Notes: generated by a model not told the origin, from the sequence alone. Numbered from the stretch's first letter, positions 1-9,450 are shown. The stretch: DNA of 64,000 nucleotides from Alkaliphilus metalliredigens QYMF (GCF_000016985.1 NC_009633.1:1612001-1676000); one strand, 5' to 3'. Numbers and translations are program-made.

Positions 1-168
1 AATGTTTTAAATATGGCTTTTAAAGAAGTATATAGTATAGAAAAAGAAATGCGAGAATTAGAAGAAAAGATGAAAGAGTTAATCGATAGCGACCTTGAAA
101 AATCTTTAAAACAATATAGCTATTTAATGGAGTTATATGAAGTAAACACCACTTTACAAGTAATGTAG
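1..168 (+). pseudogene. C-terminal-interrupted fragment of an ABC-F or similar coiled-coil protein
   Basis: Frame 1 is open from the first base and encodes 55 residues rich in E and K with a heptad-like pattern (FKEVYSIEKEMRELEEK). This resembles the coiled-coil arm near the end of ABC-F type ATPases. From position 146 the reading frame lies inside the terminal repeat of the insertion sequence that follows, so the stop at 166-168 is IS sequence and the gene is broken. The rest of the gene does not resume after the IS. The family assignment rests on a short charged segment and is tentative; the interruption is directly visible. Confidence 0.45.
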
Positions 169-1620
169 TGATTCAAAAATAATTCCATAAAATAACAAAA
201 TCAGACACCTTAATCCTAGGAATACTAATCTTAGCATAAATCAAAACCCCTAGGAGGCGCCTGATATGATTAGTATTTCCAGTAATTCAATGAAACAAAC
301 ATTACACCAATATTTAATGCAGTATAGATCAGTTTTCAAGAAGCGGAGCTTTGATATTTTCTACTGGCTCATTATGGGAATCCTCTGCACAGAAGAAGTA
401 AGATCTATACAATTTGTTTATGATAGTTTCATCAAGAAACACACCGATAAGGTGCTGAATTCAATATATTACTTTTTATCCTATTCAAAATTTCCAATAG
501 AAGCCCTAACCACTATCACAGTTTCTATCGCTTTATCCTTGATACCAGAAAAATTAAGACAGAACACCTTATTTATAACAATTGATGATACTCTTCAAGC
601 AAAATACGGTGCTAAATTTGATTGTTATGTTAAACATTTTGACCATACAAAAAAGAATGGAACCAAATATCTTAATGGTCATTGCTTTGTATCTGTGGTG
701 TTGAATATTCCTTTATATTACCAAGATAAAGCGAAGTACTTAAGTATACCAATAGGCTATCGCCTGTATTCAAAGGAGCAGAACAAACTTGAAATGGCAT
801 CACAAATAATTAAATGTATCATGCCTCAACTTGAGATGTTTCAAGTAATTTTATTGTGTGATAGCTGGTATAGTAAAGGATCTATCCTAGATACTGTAAA
901 AGAATTTGATAATCTAGAAATCATAGGGGCAGTACGTCATGATACTGCCATATATGATCTTCCTCCAACCCCTACGGGGAAAAGAGGGAGACCTAGGAAA
1001 AAAGGTAGAAAACTAAATACTAGAGAATTTTCCTATACTAAGATAGGTGAATACTATGTTGCTGAGAAAAAAGTAATGGCTAATTTATTTGAAAAACCTA
1101 TTTACGTTACAGTAACCACTACAGATATTAAACCATTCTCATCCATAAGAGTTTTTATTAGCAGCATCAATCCTGATGAAATTAAAACTATAAATACCGC
1201 CCTAAATACCAAAGGAGCATTGAATGATCAAAATAAAGATGAATGTACCAGTAAAACACTGACTACTTATCGAATGAGATGGAACATCGAAGTGATGTTT
1301 TACCAGCACAAATTTTTTTGGTCCTTCGGTAACTATATGGTGAGAAACAAGGCCGCAATCGAAAGATATGTTAATCTATTGTTTGTAGCATATACTTTTG
1401 CGTGTTTGTTACCCTTCATGGACAAGAGATACGAAAAGTATCAATTCAAAAGTCCACAATTGATCAAAAGAGCTGTAGGCGTTCAAATTACAAAAGAATT
1501 AATATTTGACAGTTTCGTATTGAGCTTCGAAAGTGCTAAAATTTATTCTACAATTAAAGAATCTGTTCAGGGCTTCCTCAATAAGGATTGGGTAGCTTAA
1601 TCAAACTTGTAAACTGGTGT
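146..1620 (+). mobile_element. IS4-superfamily insertion sequence
   Basis: The element is bounded by 16-bp inverted repeats, ACACCACTTTACAAGT at 146-161 and its complement at 1605-1620, differing at one position. It contains one transposase gene. I see no clear target duplication: the left flank is a coding fragment and the right flank is RayT relic sequence, so an adjacent deletion probably removed one side. Confidence 0.75.
266..1600 (+). CDS. IS4-type DDE transposase, 444 aa
   Basis: This is a cut-and-paste DDE transposase. The first catalytic Asp region is seen in FITIDDTLQAKYG, the second in LLCDSWYSKGS, and the third lies in YRMRWNIEVMFYQHK, which fits the IS4 signature Y-x2-R-x3-E-x6-K exactly. 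A basic stretch GKRGRPRKKGRK lies between the second and third blocks. An AGGAG ribosome site (252-256) precedes the ATG. Its length is complete for the family and no frameshift is visible, so it may be functional. It is the only gene of the IS at 146-1620. Confidence 0.88.
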   Translation: MISISSNSMKQTLHQYLMQYRSVFKKRSFDIFYWLIMGILCTEEVRSIQFVYDSFIKKHTDKVLNSIYYFLSYSKFPIEALTTITVSIALSLIPEKLRQNTLFITIDDTLQAKYGAKFDCYVKHFDHTKKNGTKYLNGHCFVSVVLNIPLYYQDKAKYLSIPIGYRLYSKEQNKLEMASQIIKCIMPQLEMFQVILLCDSWYSKGSILDTVKEFDNLEIIGAVRHDTAIYDLPPTPTGKRGRPRKKGRKLNTREFSYTKIGEYYVAEKKVMANLFEKPIYVTVTTTDIKPFSSIRVFISSINPDEIKTINTALNTKGALNDQNKDECTSKTLTTYRMRWNIEVMFYQHKFFWSFGNYMVRNKAAIERYVNLLFVAYTFACLLPFMDKRYEKYQFKSPQLIKRAVGVQITKELIFDSFVLSFESAKIYSTIKESVQGFLNKDWVA

Positions 1621-2097
1621 AAATAATAGATAAGGAATATGTACTTAAAATATTTGCTAAAGACAATGATATAGCTATTGAATTATTTATTAAATTTAAC
1701 AAAGAGAATAATAATGATGAGTGCTTACAGGGTATTAAAGGACAGGACACTTGTCCCAGATCACATCAAATTGTAAAATATGTTTGAGGTGATTAATTAT
1801 GCCAAGACAAGCTCGTGAAAAAAGTAGTTCTGGAATATAACATATAATGCTAAGAGGAACTAATAAACAGCATATATTTGAGAATAGAGAAAAGATCCTT
1901 AAAACAATTAGATATTACAAAGGAATAAGTATTTTGAACTATATGGTTATTGTCTGATGGGTAACCATGAAAAAACAAATACATCAGACAAGGTAGCAAT
2001 AGATTGCTTTCATGAATTAGGTATTAATAATATGAGTGCATTACTAAGACTTGAAAAAGAACAACGTGATGAAGTTATAGGAAAGGTTAAAAGATAA
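1621..2097 (+). pseudogene. Decayed REP-associated tyrosine transposase (RayT) fragments
   Basis: Two pieces of the Y1 transposase family lie here. At 1628-1738 is a C-terminal segment (IDKEYVLKIFAKDNDIAIE) nearly identical to one at 4165-4260. At 1800 a fresh start MPRQAREKSSSGI is followed by an in-frame stop, then HIMLRGTNKQHIFE, the usual N-terminal motif of these proteins; the piece then shifts frame and ends in a C-terminal-like segment up to 2097. The HUH catalytic core is missing. A hairpin ggacaggacacttgtcc lies between the two pieces, as expected for a REP. Confidence 0.7.
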
Positions 2098-2163
2098 AAA
2101 ACGTCCTGGTTAGGCAACTAGCAGGATAACGGGAATAGCGAAGAGCGTAATTCAAAGAAGTTG

Positions 2164-2188
2164 AATGGGACAAAAAGCCTGTCCCATT
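2164..2188 (-). terminator. Hairpin downstream of ybaK
   Basis: The inverted repeat AATGGGAC / GTCCCATT encloses a 9-base loop just past the ybaK stop. On the minus strand the loop is T-rich, but no U-run follows the stem. It may be a REP-derived hairpin used as a terminator. Confidence 0.35.
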
Positions 2189-2198
2189 GTCCCTGTCC

Positions 2199-2663
2199 TT
2201 ATATCTTTACTTTACAAACATCAACCCATGAAGAATAATCTGAATATTTTTCAAGTTCTTCAATTTTCAATTCAATGGCACTATTACTACTTCCACAAGC
2301 TGGGAACACTGTTGTAAATCGTTTAAGGGAGTCATCAAGATAAACAGTCACATCGGAATTAATATTAAAAGGACATACACCACCAACAGCATGTCCTACT
2401 AAATCAATTACTTGGTCTGGCGTAAGCATCTTTGCTTTTGTTGAAAATTGTGCTTTGTACTTTGGATTATCGATTCTGGCATCACCTGCAACTACAATTA
2501 GAATAGCTTTATCGCCTACCATAAAGGATAGTGTTTTTGCTATCCTTTTAGGCTCACAACCCACTGCCTCTGCTGCTAATTCAACAGTTGCACTTGAAAC
2601 ATCAAATTCAAGTATTCTATCTTCCATGTTCCATTGTTTGAAATATTCTTTTACTTTTTCCAT
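2199..2663 (-). CDS. ybaK: YbaK/EbsC-family aminoacyl-tRNA deacylase
   Basis: This family hydrolyses mischarged aminoacyl-tRNA in trans, typically Cys-tRNA(Pro) or Ala-tRNA(Pro). The protein, 154 aa from the preferred start, shows the family layout: CEPKRIAKTLSFM with the substrate-contacting Lys, the strand ILIVVAGDARID, and the signature VGGVCPFNI followed by FPACGS. Two ATGs are possible. The upstream one directly abuts the GGAGGA site with no spacing, while the second at 2663 is 6 bases away, so I chose the second. Its neighbours are transposase relics, so there is no operon context. Confidence 0.88.
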   Translation of the reverse strand: MEKVKEYFKQWNMEDRILEFDVSSATVELAAEAVGCEPKRIAKTLSFMVGDKAILIVVAGDARIDNPKYKAQFSTKAKMLTPDQVIDLVGHAVGGVCPFNINSDVTVYLDDSLKRFTTVFPACGSSNSAIELKIEELEKYSDYSSWVDVCKVKI

Positions 2664-2793
2664 TATCATTCCTCCATCTTCTCAAAATAAATATAAATAA
2701 TCTATTCTTTGTTATTCTATAATAGAGCATTTAAGTCCTTTAAAACTTAAAAGATATTTCAATAAACCAAATAATAGTAGATACAGTTAGAGA

Positions 2794-3159
2794 AGCGCAG
2801 GGACGGGGGTGTTGCTTTGCGAAGCAAATCATAGTAAGATGAGCTTGAGGTGATAATTATGCCAAGAACAGCTAGAAAGAAGAGTGAAACTAGAATATAT
2901 CATATAATGTTGAGGGGAATAAACCGACAGAGCATATTTGGGGATGATGAATTAAGACAGATAATAAAAAAACAATTTAAGGTAGAAGCATGGACGTTAC
3001 AAAAATGAATCAAAAGAAAAGAAGGAAATGATGTTAAAGAAAGCCTTAGAGATAGAAGGCGTATCAACAAGGCAGCTGGCAAGAGTTACTGGGGTATCGA
3101 CGAATAGTATTTGAAAATTATAATATGTTACACAGAACCAAAGCAATAACCCCGTGCTT
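2794..3159 (+). mobile_element. MITE-like internally deleted RayT unit, copy 1
   Basis: The unit starts with a GC-rich repeat (2794-2819) and ends at 3139-3159 with its complement, which has lost about 6 bases. Inside, at 2859, MPRTARKKSETRIYHIMLRG is fused in frame to a C-terminal segment (DDELRQIIKKQFKVEAWTLQ), so the central HUH/Tyr catalytic region is gone. Frameshifts follow to the end. The same ends and the same C-terminal segment occur at 4073-4509. It would need a transposase supplied elsewhere to move. Confidence 0.7.
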
Positions 3160-3301
3160 CCTATTAACAATGGATATCTTTTTAAAATTATCAAAAAAAC
3201 ACCTTTTAGAGGTGTTTTTTTGATAAGGATAAGCTTAGTTAGGTTAAGGTTAAAAAATCTGTTGATTAGTTAAGAAATAACTGTGTGATTCAAAAAATGG
3301 A

Positions 3302-3793
3302 TTACTCTTGGTCAATTAAATTTTTATTATTATTGATATATTCCTGAATGGCCTCTGTTGTCACATCAATTAGGCCTATCCCTTTAGATTCTGCAATTTT
3401 TTCTAAGGACCTTTTTAAATTTTCTTTTACTTTAAACCCTAGTGGAACAGGATTAAGCATTTTGAGTACGGACTGGAACTCTGATTTGGATATGGTTTCT
3501 AATAGGACACATCCATTTGTACCCGTAATGTCTGAATAAGTCCATCCAATAGGATTGTATTTTGACTGCATTTCATTAAAATCTCTAGATTCAGTCCAAA
3601 TATCTCCTGTTTCTTTACTTTCCAATATAAAGTGAATTGTTTTTTTGTTGGAGCCTACCTTGTTATTTTTTTCACTTGAAAAGACAGCTGTTTTCTTCAA
3701 CATATTACGATCCCCCACCCTTGAAATTTTGTTAGTAATCATTACTTTATTTTCATTCAATACCCAATTAGAGGTAATGAAATGAAAAGTCAT
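3302..3793 (-). CDS. Hypothetical protein, 163 aa
   Basis: I do not recognise this gene. It is soluble, has no signal peptide or membrane segment, and ends in an amphipathic helical region (LKRSLEKIAESKGIGLIDVTTEAIQ). The ATG at 3793 has a weak site (AGGGGTAA). A second ATG at 3706 (MLKKTAVF) is preceded by GGGTGGGGGAT and may be the true start, giving 134 aa. The reading frame is clean, unlike the surrounding relics. A palindrome sits 93 bases upstream. Confidence 0.5.
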   Translation of the reverse strand: MTFHFITSNWVLNENKVMITNKISRVGDRNMLKKTAVFSSEKNNKVGSNKKTIHFILESKETGDIWTESRDFNEMQSKYNPIGWTYSDITGTNGCVLLETISKSEFQSVLKMLNPVPLGFKVKENLKRSLEKIAESKGIGLIDVTTEAIQEYINNNKNLIDQE

Positions 3794-3885
3794 TACAGTT
3801 ACCCCTGTTACTATAAATATTCAAGCCTTTTATATATTGTGCTCTTTTATATAGTATACCTTTATTCAAAAGAAAATTCCAGCTA

Positions 3886-3911
3886 AATAGTTTGTTAAAT
3901 AACAAACTATT
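3886..3911. promoter_or_regulatory. 26-bp palindrome, candidate operator
   Basis: AATAGTTTGTTA-AA-TAACAAACTATT is a perfect dyad with 12-base arms. Its central 20 bases are identical to the centre of the palindrome at 12813-12860 in front of the flavoprotein gene. It lies between the divergent 3302-3793 gene and a short broken ORF at 3944, so it could control either. Confidence 0.45.
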
Positions 3912-3943
3912 GCGATTGGCTTTAGTAAAGAAAGGATATTGAC

Positions 3944-4003
3944 ATGATTATAAAATTTTTAAAAGACATGGGCAAAGACATAGTGACGTTTCGAGACCAC
4001 TGA
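3944..4003 (+). pseudogene. 19-codon truncated N-terminus
   Basis: An ATG with an AAAGGA ribosome site opens a reading frame (MIIKFLKDMGKDIVTFRDH) that stops after 19 codons. The good start signals, together with the operator-like palindrome upstream, suggest the remaining 5' end of a deleted gene. No family can be assigned. Confidence 0.25.
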
Positions 4004-4072
4004 AAAACGATGCAAATATTTGTAAGATTAATATATCAGACTTGCTCAAAAAAAGCAAAATCCTTCATGAGA

Positions 4073-4509
4073 AGCGCAGGGACGGGGTTGTTGCTTTGCG
4101 AAGAAATTCTAGTAAGATGATGAAGATAGAGAAAAGTTATTACAAGCTTTAATAAATAATAGATAAGGAATATGTACTTAAAATACTTGGTAAAGACAAT
4201 GATTTAACTATTGAATTATTGATTAAATTTAACTAAGAGAATAATAATGATGAGTGCTTAGAAATCGAGAAAAAAGAAGAATATATCCGATGATGAATTA
4301 AGGTAGACAATACAAAATCAATTTAAGGTAGAAGTATGGACGTTACAAAATAAATCAAAAGAAAGGAAGAAAATGATGTTAAGGAAAGCCTTAGAGATAG
4401 AAGGAATATCAACAAGGCAGCTGGCAAGAGTTACTGGAGTCTCGGCGAATATTATTAGGAAATTATAATATGTTACATAGAACCAAAGCAACAACCCCGT
4501 CCCCGTGCT
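4073..4509 (+). mobile_element. MITE-like internally deleted RayT unit, copy 2
   Basis: Terminal inverted repeats at 4073-4098 and 4484-4509 match at 24 of 26 positions and share the sequence ACGGGGTTGTTGCTTTG. The interior carries RayT pieces with two deletions: a DREKLLQALINN-like segment, then YVLKILGKDNDLTIE, then a C-terminal EVWTLQNKSKERKK segment, with several in-frame stops. It is the better preserved sister of the unit at 2794-3159. Confidence 0.72.
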
Positions 4510-4681
4510 CTATATACGTGCTTTAAACCAGCAAGCCAGCTATATCCAGGCTTTGTTTGTTGATTTAAGGTGGGAAAGTTGAGGTAGTTACATTTGTAAC
4601 TACTCCTATTCTACTAAACTTGATAGAATAAAGCTAAAGCCACAGAAAGTGCATCTATAAAATATTATGAGGTGATAAAAA

Positions 4682-6589
4682 GTGACGGATGATAAAAATA
4701 AGAAGAGACAAATCGCCAATACAAAAAAATCGGATACTCTATCACAACATTTCTCCTTTGGAATTGTTTTTGTATTTATTGCTACGATATTATTAGGGTT
4801 GGTGATTGACCTGGGAGAAGCTGTTTTGACCCAAGGAGATGATTGGCGATTAATGTTTGCTGTTAGAGGGGGGCTTGCCACACTGTTAATTTTACCTTTC
4901 TTACTGTTTGTAGAAAGGCATTTTAAATACCGGAATTGGAAAGATAACAGTTTTTCTGAGATAGAATGGCGTTTCTTGATACAGGGGGCTATGGCATGGT
5001 TTATCCCAGCCAGTGTTATGATTATTATCTCTAGGGTTCTTGGGTGGAGTATTTTTTTAGCTGATATACCCGTAATTCAACTAGTAACTCATACAGTAAT
5101 CTTTGTACCACTGGTCATAGGTGCTTACATTCTTCCAGAAGAACTCATTTTTAGAGGTTATATCCAGAAGAGTCTTTCTGAGTCATTGCCTGTTTGGCCA
5201 TCTATCCTCTTGCAAGCAGGGCTATTTACTCTATGGGGGCAGATTGTCAACGGATACTTTAACGGTGTAGGTGCCCTTTTTATTTATGGGGTGTTCCTTG
5301 GACTGTTAAGAAACATGACTGGAAATGTATGGGCAGGCATAGGATTGAGATTAGCAATTAGTACTGCTTTCAGTCTTTTAGGGTACATGGGATATGAGAT
5401 GATTGGTAGCATGGCCGGATTTTTGAATACTGGCATTGAAATTCTACCGCTTTTTGCAACCTATTTTGTCATTTCTCGGTTATCCAGACAGAAAAGTAAT
5501 CAACTATTAAATGGAGAGTTGCTAAAACAAGTCAGTTCCCACCATGGGACAAAGAAGATAAACAATGATAAAGGCTTAACACAGAAGGGAATTTCCTATG
5601 ACGTAGGGACAAGCTATGTTCCTGGGCAGAGTTCTCGCCCAACTTGGTACCCAGAAGTTATGCGCCGCGAGATCCAAGTGATCCGAGATGAATTAAATTG
5701 CAACTCAATTATAATCTTTGGCAACGATCTTAAGCGTTTAGTGGAATGTGCAGAGGAAGCCTTGAAGAGTGGCCTGTATGTATGGTTGCAGCCTCGTTTG
5801 ATGAATTCGCAACAAACAGAAATGATATCCAATTTAAATGAGGTGTCCAAAGCAGCAGAAAAGTTGAGACAGAAATATCAAAACATAGGCTTAAACGTCG
5901 GATGTGAGTTTAGCTTTTTCACTGCCGGAAGTATTCCAGGACGAGACTTCTCGCAACGAGCAAAAATTCTCGGTTTCCTAGCACCCCTTCTTCCCTTATT
6001 TAATTGGAGACTAAATAAACTATTGAGAAAAGCTGTGGCTGTTGCTCGCCCCCATTTTAATGGACCTATCTCCTATGGAGCTGGTACATGGGAAGATGTA
6101 GATTGGAGTCAATTCGACATGATCGGATTAAATTATTATCTTGATTCCACAAATCACGCCAATTATATCACTGGTTTACGGAGATTTAATAAATATGACA
6201 AGCCTATTGTTATCACTGAATTTGGCTGTTGTGCATATGAAGGGGCAGCGTTCAAAGGAGGCTCTGGGGCCGATATTCAAGATTGGAAGGATATTAATCA
6301 TAGAAAACTTGATGCCATATATACGAGGAATGAACAGGTACAGGCAGATTATATTGGCAGTCTCATCAATCTATACGAAGAAGAAGGACTATATGGTGCA
6401 TTTGTCTGTATGTTTATAGAAGGAGATGCACCATATTCTGAAGAGCCTCTTTATGATTTAGATATGGCAAGTTTCGGAATCGTTAAGCCTTATCCATTGG
6501 AATCTGGTAAATCGGCTGATGAGGGGCACTGGCAACGGAAACAAGCTTTTTATGAGATTGCTCAACGTTATGGTTCTACAGATCAATAA
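4682..6589 (+). CDS. CPBP-family membrane protease fused to a TIM-barrel glycosidase-like domain
   Basis: This is a 635-aa two-part protein. Residues 1-285 are a multi-pass membrane domain with the CPBP/Abi signature EELIFRGY (about residue 158), where the Glu pair is part of the glutamic-protease active site. After a soluble linker, residues about 310-630 look like a TIM-barrel glycoside-hydrolase-like domain: WYPEVMRREIQVIRDEL, YVWLQPRL, GLNYYLD and VITEFGC, with a Glu at the usual nucleophile position. The start is a GTG preceded by GAGGTGATAAAAA. CPBP proteins mature peptides or give bacteriocin self-immunity. What the fusion does is unknown; it may act on an envelope glycan. It stands alone between relics. 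Confidence 0.75.
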   Translation: MTDDKNKKRQIANTKKSDTLSQHFSFGIVFVFIATILLGLVIDLGEAVLTQGDDWRLMFAVRGGLATLLILPFLLFVERHFKYRNWKDNSFSEIEWRFLIQGAMAWFIPASVMIIISRVLGWSIFLADIPVIQLVTHTVIFVPLVIGAYILPEELIFRGYIQKSLSESLPVWPSILLQAGLFTLWGQIVNGYFNGVGALFIYGVFLGLLRNMTGNVWAGIGLRLAISTAFSLLGYMGYEMIGSMAGFLNTGIEILPLFATYFVISRLSRQKSNQLLNGELLKQVSSHHGTKKINNDKGLTQKGISYDVGTSYVPGQSSRPTWYPEVMRREIQVIRDELNCNSIIIFGNDLKRLVECAEEALKSGLYVWLQPRLMNSQQTEMISNLNEVSKAAEKLRQKYQNIGLNVGCEFSFFTAGSIPGRDFSQRAKILGFLAPLLPLFNWRLNKLLRKAVAVARPHFNGPISYGAGTWEDVDWSQFDMIGLNYYLDSTNHANYITGLRRFNKYDKPIVITEFGCCAYEGAAFKGGSGADIQDWKDINHRKLDAIYTRNEQVQADYIGSLINLYEEEGLYGAFVCMFIEGDAPYSEEPLYDLDMASFGIVKPYPLESGKSADEGHWQRKQAFYEIAQRYGSTDQ

Positions 6590-6743
6590 ACGATTAGATC
6601 TATTAGCAATTAGCTGTCAACTACTGTGTGTAATTAGAACAGCTCTAGACCCGATAAAAGATTTTTAGGCATTATAAATTTGGAAGAATTTTTATCAGAG
6701 TTTATGAGAATTATTTCGGATACTTATAAGGAGGATCAATATT
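6590..6743. other. Gene remnants without an intact ORF
   Basis: A segment at about 6679-6790 reads LEEFLSEFMRIISDTYKED in one frame and overlaps the start of the broken ABC gene that follows. It could be the C-terminus of a TetR-like regulator, but this is only a guess. An AAGGAGGA ribosome site lies at 6728-6735. Confidence 0.25.
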
Positions 6744-7683
6744 TTGAAAGTAAAGATGTTTTACGCTATGACCGAAAAAGGCTTAGAAGATAAAGCAAAT
6801 AATATTTGAAGATGAAGAAGATAGGGAAAAGTATTTACACAAATCAGCAGTTTTTATTTCTCTTTTGAGTGTAGAGCGTATGAAAGAGTTGGAAAACACA
6901 AAAATTCAACAAGGCAAGGAAAATATGTTAAATCAGGGATTTGACATAGTGTTCCAAGATGTGAATTTTTCTTACAATCACAATGAATCAGTACTAAATG
7001 GTGTATCCTTCGTTGCCAAGCAGGGTGAAGTAACTGCCTTAGTAGGCCCATCAGGCGGTGGAAAATCCACGGCTCTTAAGGTAGCGGCCCGTTTTGGGGA
7101 CATTGACAGCGGAAAAATCACCATAGGAGGAGAGGATATCTCCAAAATTGATCCTGAGACGTTGTTAAAAGAGGTATCTATTGTTTTCCAAGACGTGACC
7201 CTTTTTAATAATACAGTTTTAGAGAATATTCGCATAGGGAAAAAAGATGCTACAGACGAAGAAGTTTTTTTTGCAGCTAAAGCCGCAAAATGCCATGACT
7301 TTATTATGGAAATGTCAAATGGTTATAATACTTTAATTGGTGAGAATGGATCTTATCTTTCTGGTGGAGAGAGACAGCGATTATCTATAGTAAGAGCTTT
7401 ATTAAAAAATGCACCGATTGTTCTACTGGATGAAGCGACTTCATCTTTAGACATTCAGAATGAAACAGTTGTACAGCAGGCTATCAGCCGATTAACGAAG
7501 AATAAAACCGTAATTGTTGTAGCTCATCGAATGAGAACGATTGCTAATGCTGATAAGATAGTTTTGCTAAAAGAAGGCAAAGTTCATCAGATTGGAACTC
7601 ACAAGGAGCTTATAAGCCATCCAGGTGAATATGCTAATATGATTACCCTACAGTCACAAAGTGCAAACTGGAAATTATCATAA
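6744..7683 (+). pseudogene. ABC exporter with its membrane domain deleted
   Basis: A TTG start with a strong AAGGAGGAT site opens KVKMFYAMTEKGLEDKANNI, which resembles the beginning of an ABC exporter. It is followed by a short RayT-type piece (FEDEEDREKY) and then, from about 6850, the last membrane-domain residues and a complete nucleotide-binding domain. That domain has Walker A GPSGGGKST, signature LSGGERQR, Walker B IVLLDEATSSLD and an H-loop VVAHRM. A full exporter of this type is about 580-600 aa; here some 300 aa of transmembrane domain are gone. The remaining ATPase frame can start at TTG 6865 (272 aa) but has no membrane partner nearby, so it is probably non-functional. Confidence 0.75.
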
Positions 7684-7799
7684 ATTAGAAATTGTCAATT
7701 GATTAAAAGTATATACTTTATTGGAAATGAAAAGATATATTAAATCGCGGAGTTATATGATTTCGTCAGTGTACTCAGCTATCGAATTTAATGATGCTT

Positions 7800-8031
7800 T
7801 TAGTAATAGGGTTCTAGGTGTCGATATGTTGCAATAATATCATCATGTGGAGTATGGCGTCTTGATTGAGAAGACATAGGTTGTTTATCCTTTGGATTTA
7901 ACCATGAATATATTTCGTTATTTGAATAAAAAACATCACAAATCCAAAGAGTGCCTAATCCCAAGCCTTGTGCAGCCAAAATCATCGTTTGTACCTCAGC
8001 ACCAATCAACTTTGATTATTTTCATATGCAT
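7800..8031 (-). pseudogene. Nitroreductase-family C-terminal fragment
   Basis: The frame IGAEVQTMILAAQGLGLGTL followed by WICDVFY is the FMN-binding C-terminal motif of NADPH-dependent nitroreductases. Only about 70 residues remain, ending in an unrelated-looking tail, and the N-terminal two thirds are absent. A ribosome site and ATG upstream (GGAGGATGCATATG) belong to a different frame. The family match is clear; the gene is dead. Confidence 0.7.
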
Positions 8032-8052
8032 CCTCCAAAATATAATTAAGCT

Positions 8053-9450
8053 TTAGTTTAAAACACATTTTAATCTGCAGATCCCTTCTGTAATTTCTTC
8101 TTCTTTTAGGTTTCCATAACCTAGGATAATTTTATTAAGATGCCTCTTTTTTTGAATAGTATGGAGCCCCACAGGATAAACCTTTACTTTTTGTTTATTA
8201 ATTTGTTCTATTATCCTAGGAGTAAATTCTATATTAGCAAATTCTGCAATAAGATGTAAACCTGTAGAATCTCCCGTTATTTTAACCGATTGGCCAAATT
8301 GATTAATTAAACAGTTTCTTAATACCTCACGTCGCTTTTTATATATTTTCCTCATTTTACTGATATGGTGTTCTAGATATCCTGTCTCAATAAAACGACC
8401 AAGTACCATTTGATTTAGTGACGGCGTATGGAGATCATGAAACCACTTAATATTTTTACATTGTTCGGTTAAAGAAGGAGGGAGTATCACATATCCCAGT
8501 CGTAAAGCAGGGGATAGAATTTTGCTAAAGGTGCCAATATAAATAACCTTATCTGGATCTAGTCCTTGCAAAGAACTAATAGGTTCACCATCATAACGAA
8601 ACTCACTATCATAATCATCTTCAACAATATAACAATTAGCTGATCTAGCAAATTCAATCAGTTGAATGCGACGTTGAATAGGTAATATACCTCCTAGAGG
8701 GAATTGATGTGATGGCGTTACAAAAACAAAGCTTGGCTTTTTATTAGAAGGAATAAGATCTGTCCTTAAACCGTGTTCATCAACTGGTATAGGATTCAGC
8801 ACTGCTCCTGTTGATGTGAATATTGTTTGAATTTCATGGGTTATAGGATCCTCAATAATGACTCTATCCTGGGGTGATAATAAAAGCTGTGTGATAAGCG
8901 AAAGAGCTTGGGTTGCTCCAGATGTAATCACAAGCTGGTTGGGATGAAAAACCACCCCTCTTGTTCGTCTTAGATAGCCTGCAAGAACATGCCTCAATTC
9001 AAAACGTCCTTCTGGATGATCATATCCGAAGGCCGATTTAGGAGCTTCCATACACACCTCTTTTGTCAATCTCCCCCAGTCTTTTCTTGGAAATAAGTCT
9101 AAGGCAGGAATTCCAGAACGAAAATCAATAACATCTTTTTCTCCTTCATTTTCTTCTTGTAAATCAAACAATAATAGGTTCTCTTCTTTGACTCCCTGGG
9201 CTAAAAAGGCACCTTGGGCTACAAAAGTACCTGAGCCTTGTTGGCCTTCGATAAACCCTTCAGCAAATAGCTGTTCATATGCCTCGATGACGACATTTCG
9301 TGAAATTCCCAATTGTGAAGCCAATTGACGAGTGGCTGGAAGTCTTTTACCTGCTTCGAGTTCTCCATGTAAAATTAGTTTGCGGATCTGTTCATATACT
9401 TGTTTTTTAAGGGATATATTTAAAGTTCTATCGATTGAAATCCAAAGCAT
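8053..9450 (-). CDS. MocR/PdxR-type GntR regulator with aminotransferase domain
   Basis: This 465-aa transcription factor has an N-terminal GntR winged helix (residues about 10-75, LPATRQLASQLGISRNVVIE) joined to a fold-type I aminotransferase domain that binds PLP through the Lys in GTFSKILSPALRLGY. MocR proteins sense PLP or amino compounds and usually control a divergent gene, here the DUF2000 gene at 9606. An ORF extension to 9513 exists, but AGGAGGAG sits just before the ATG at 9450, so that start is preferred. It is full length, with YIVEDDYDSEFRYDG and a typical C-terminal small domain. Confidence 0.9.
   Translation of the reverse strand: MLWISIDRTLNISLKKQVYEQIRKLILHGELEAGKRLPATRQLASQLGISRNVVIEAYEQLFAEGFIEGQQGSGTFVAQGAFLAQGVKEENLLLFDLQEENEGEKDVIDFRSGIPALDLFPRKDWGRLTKEVCMEAPKSAFGYDHPEGRFELRHVLAGYLRRTRGVVFHPNQLVITSGATQALSLITQLLLSPQDRVIIEDPITHEIQTIFTSTGAVLNPIPVDEHGLRTDLIPSNKKPSFVFVTPSHQFPLGGILPIQRRIQLIEFARSANCYIVEDDYDSEFRYDGEPISSLQGLDPDKVIYIGTFSKILSPALRLGYVILPPSLTEQCKNIKWFHDLHTPSLNQMVLGRFIETGYLEHHISKMRKIYKKRREVLRNCLINQFGQSVKITGDSTGLHLIAEFANIEFTPRIIEQINKQKVKVYPVGLHTIQKKRHLNKIILGYGNLKEEEITEGICRLKCVLN

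Noticed and set aside
6865-7683. Stand-alone functional ABC ATPase
   Set aside because: The frame starts inside the end of an exporter membrane domain and no permease gene is near; a deleted exporter fits better.
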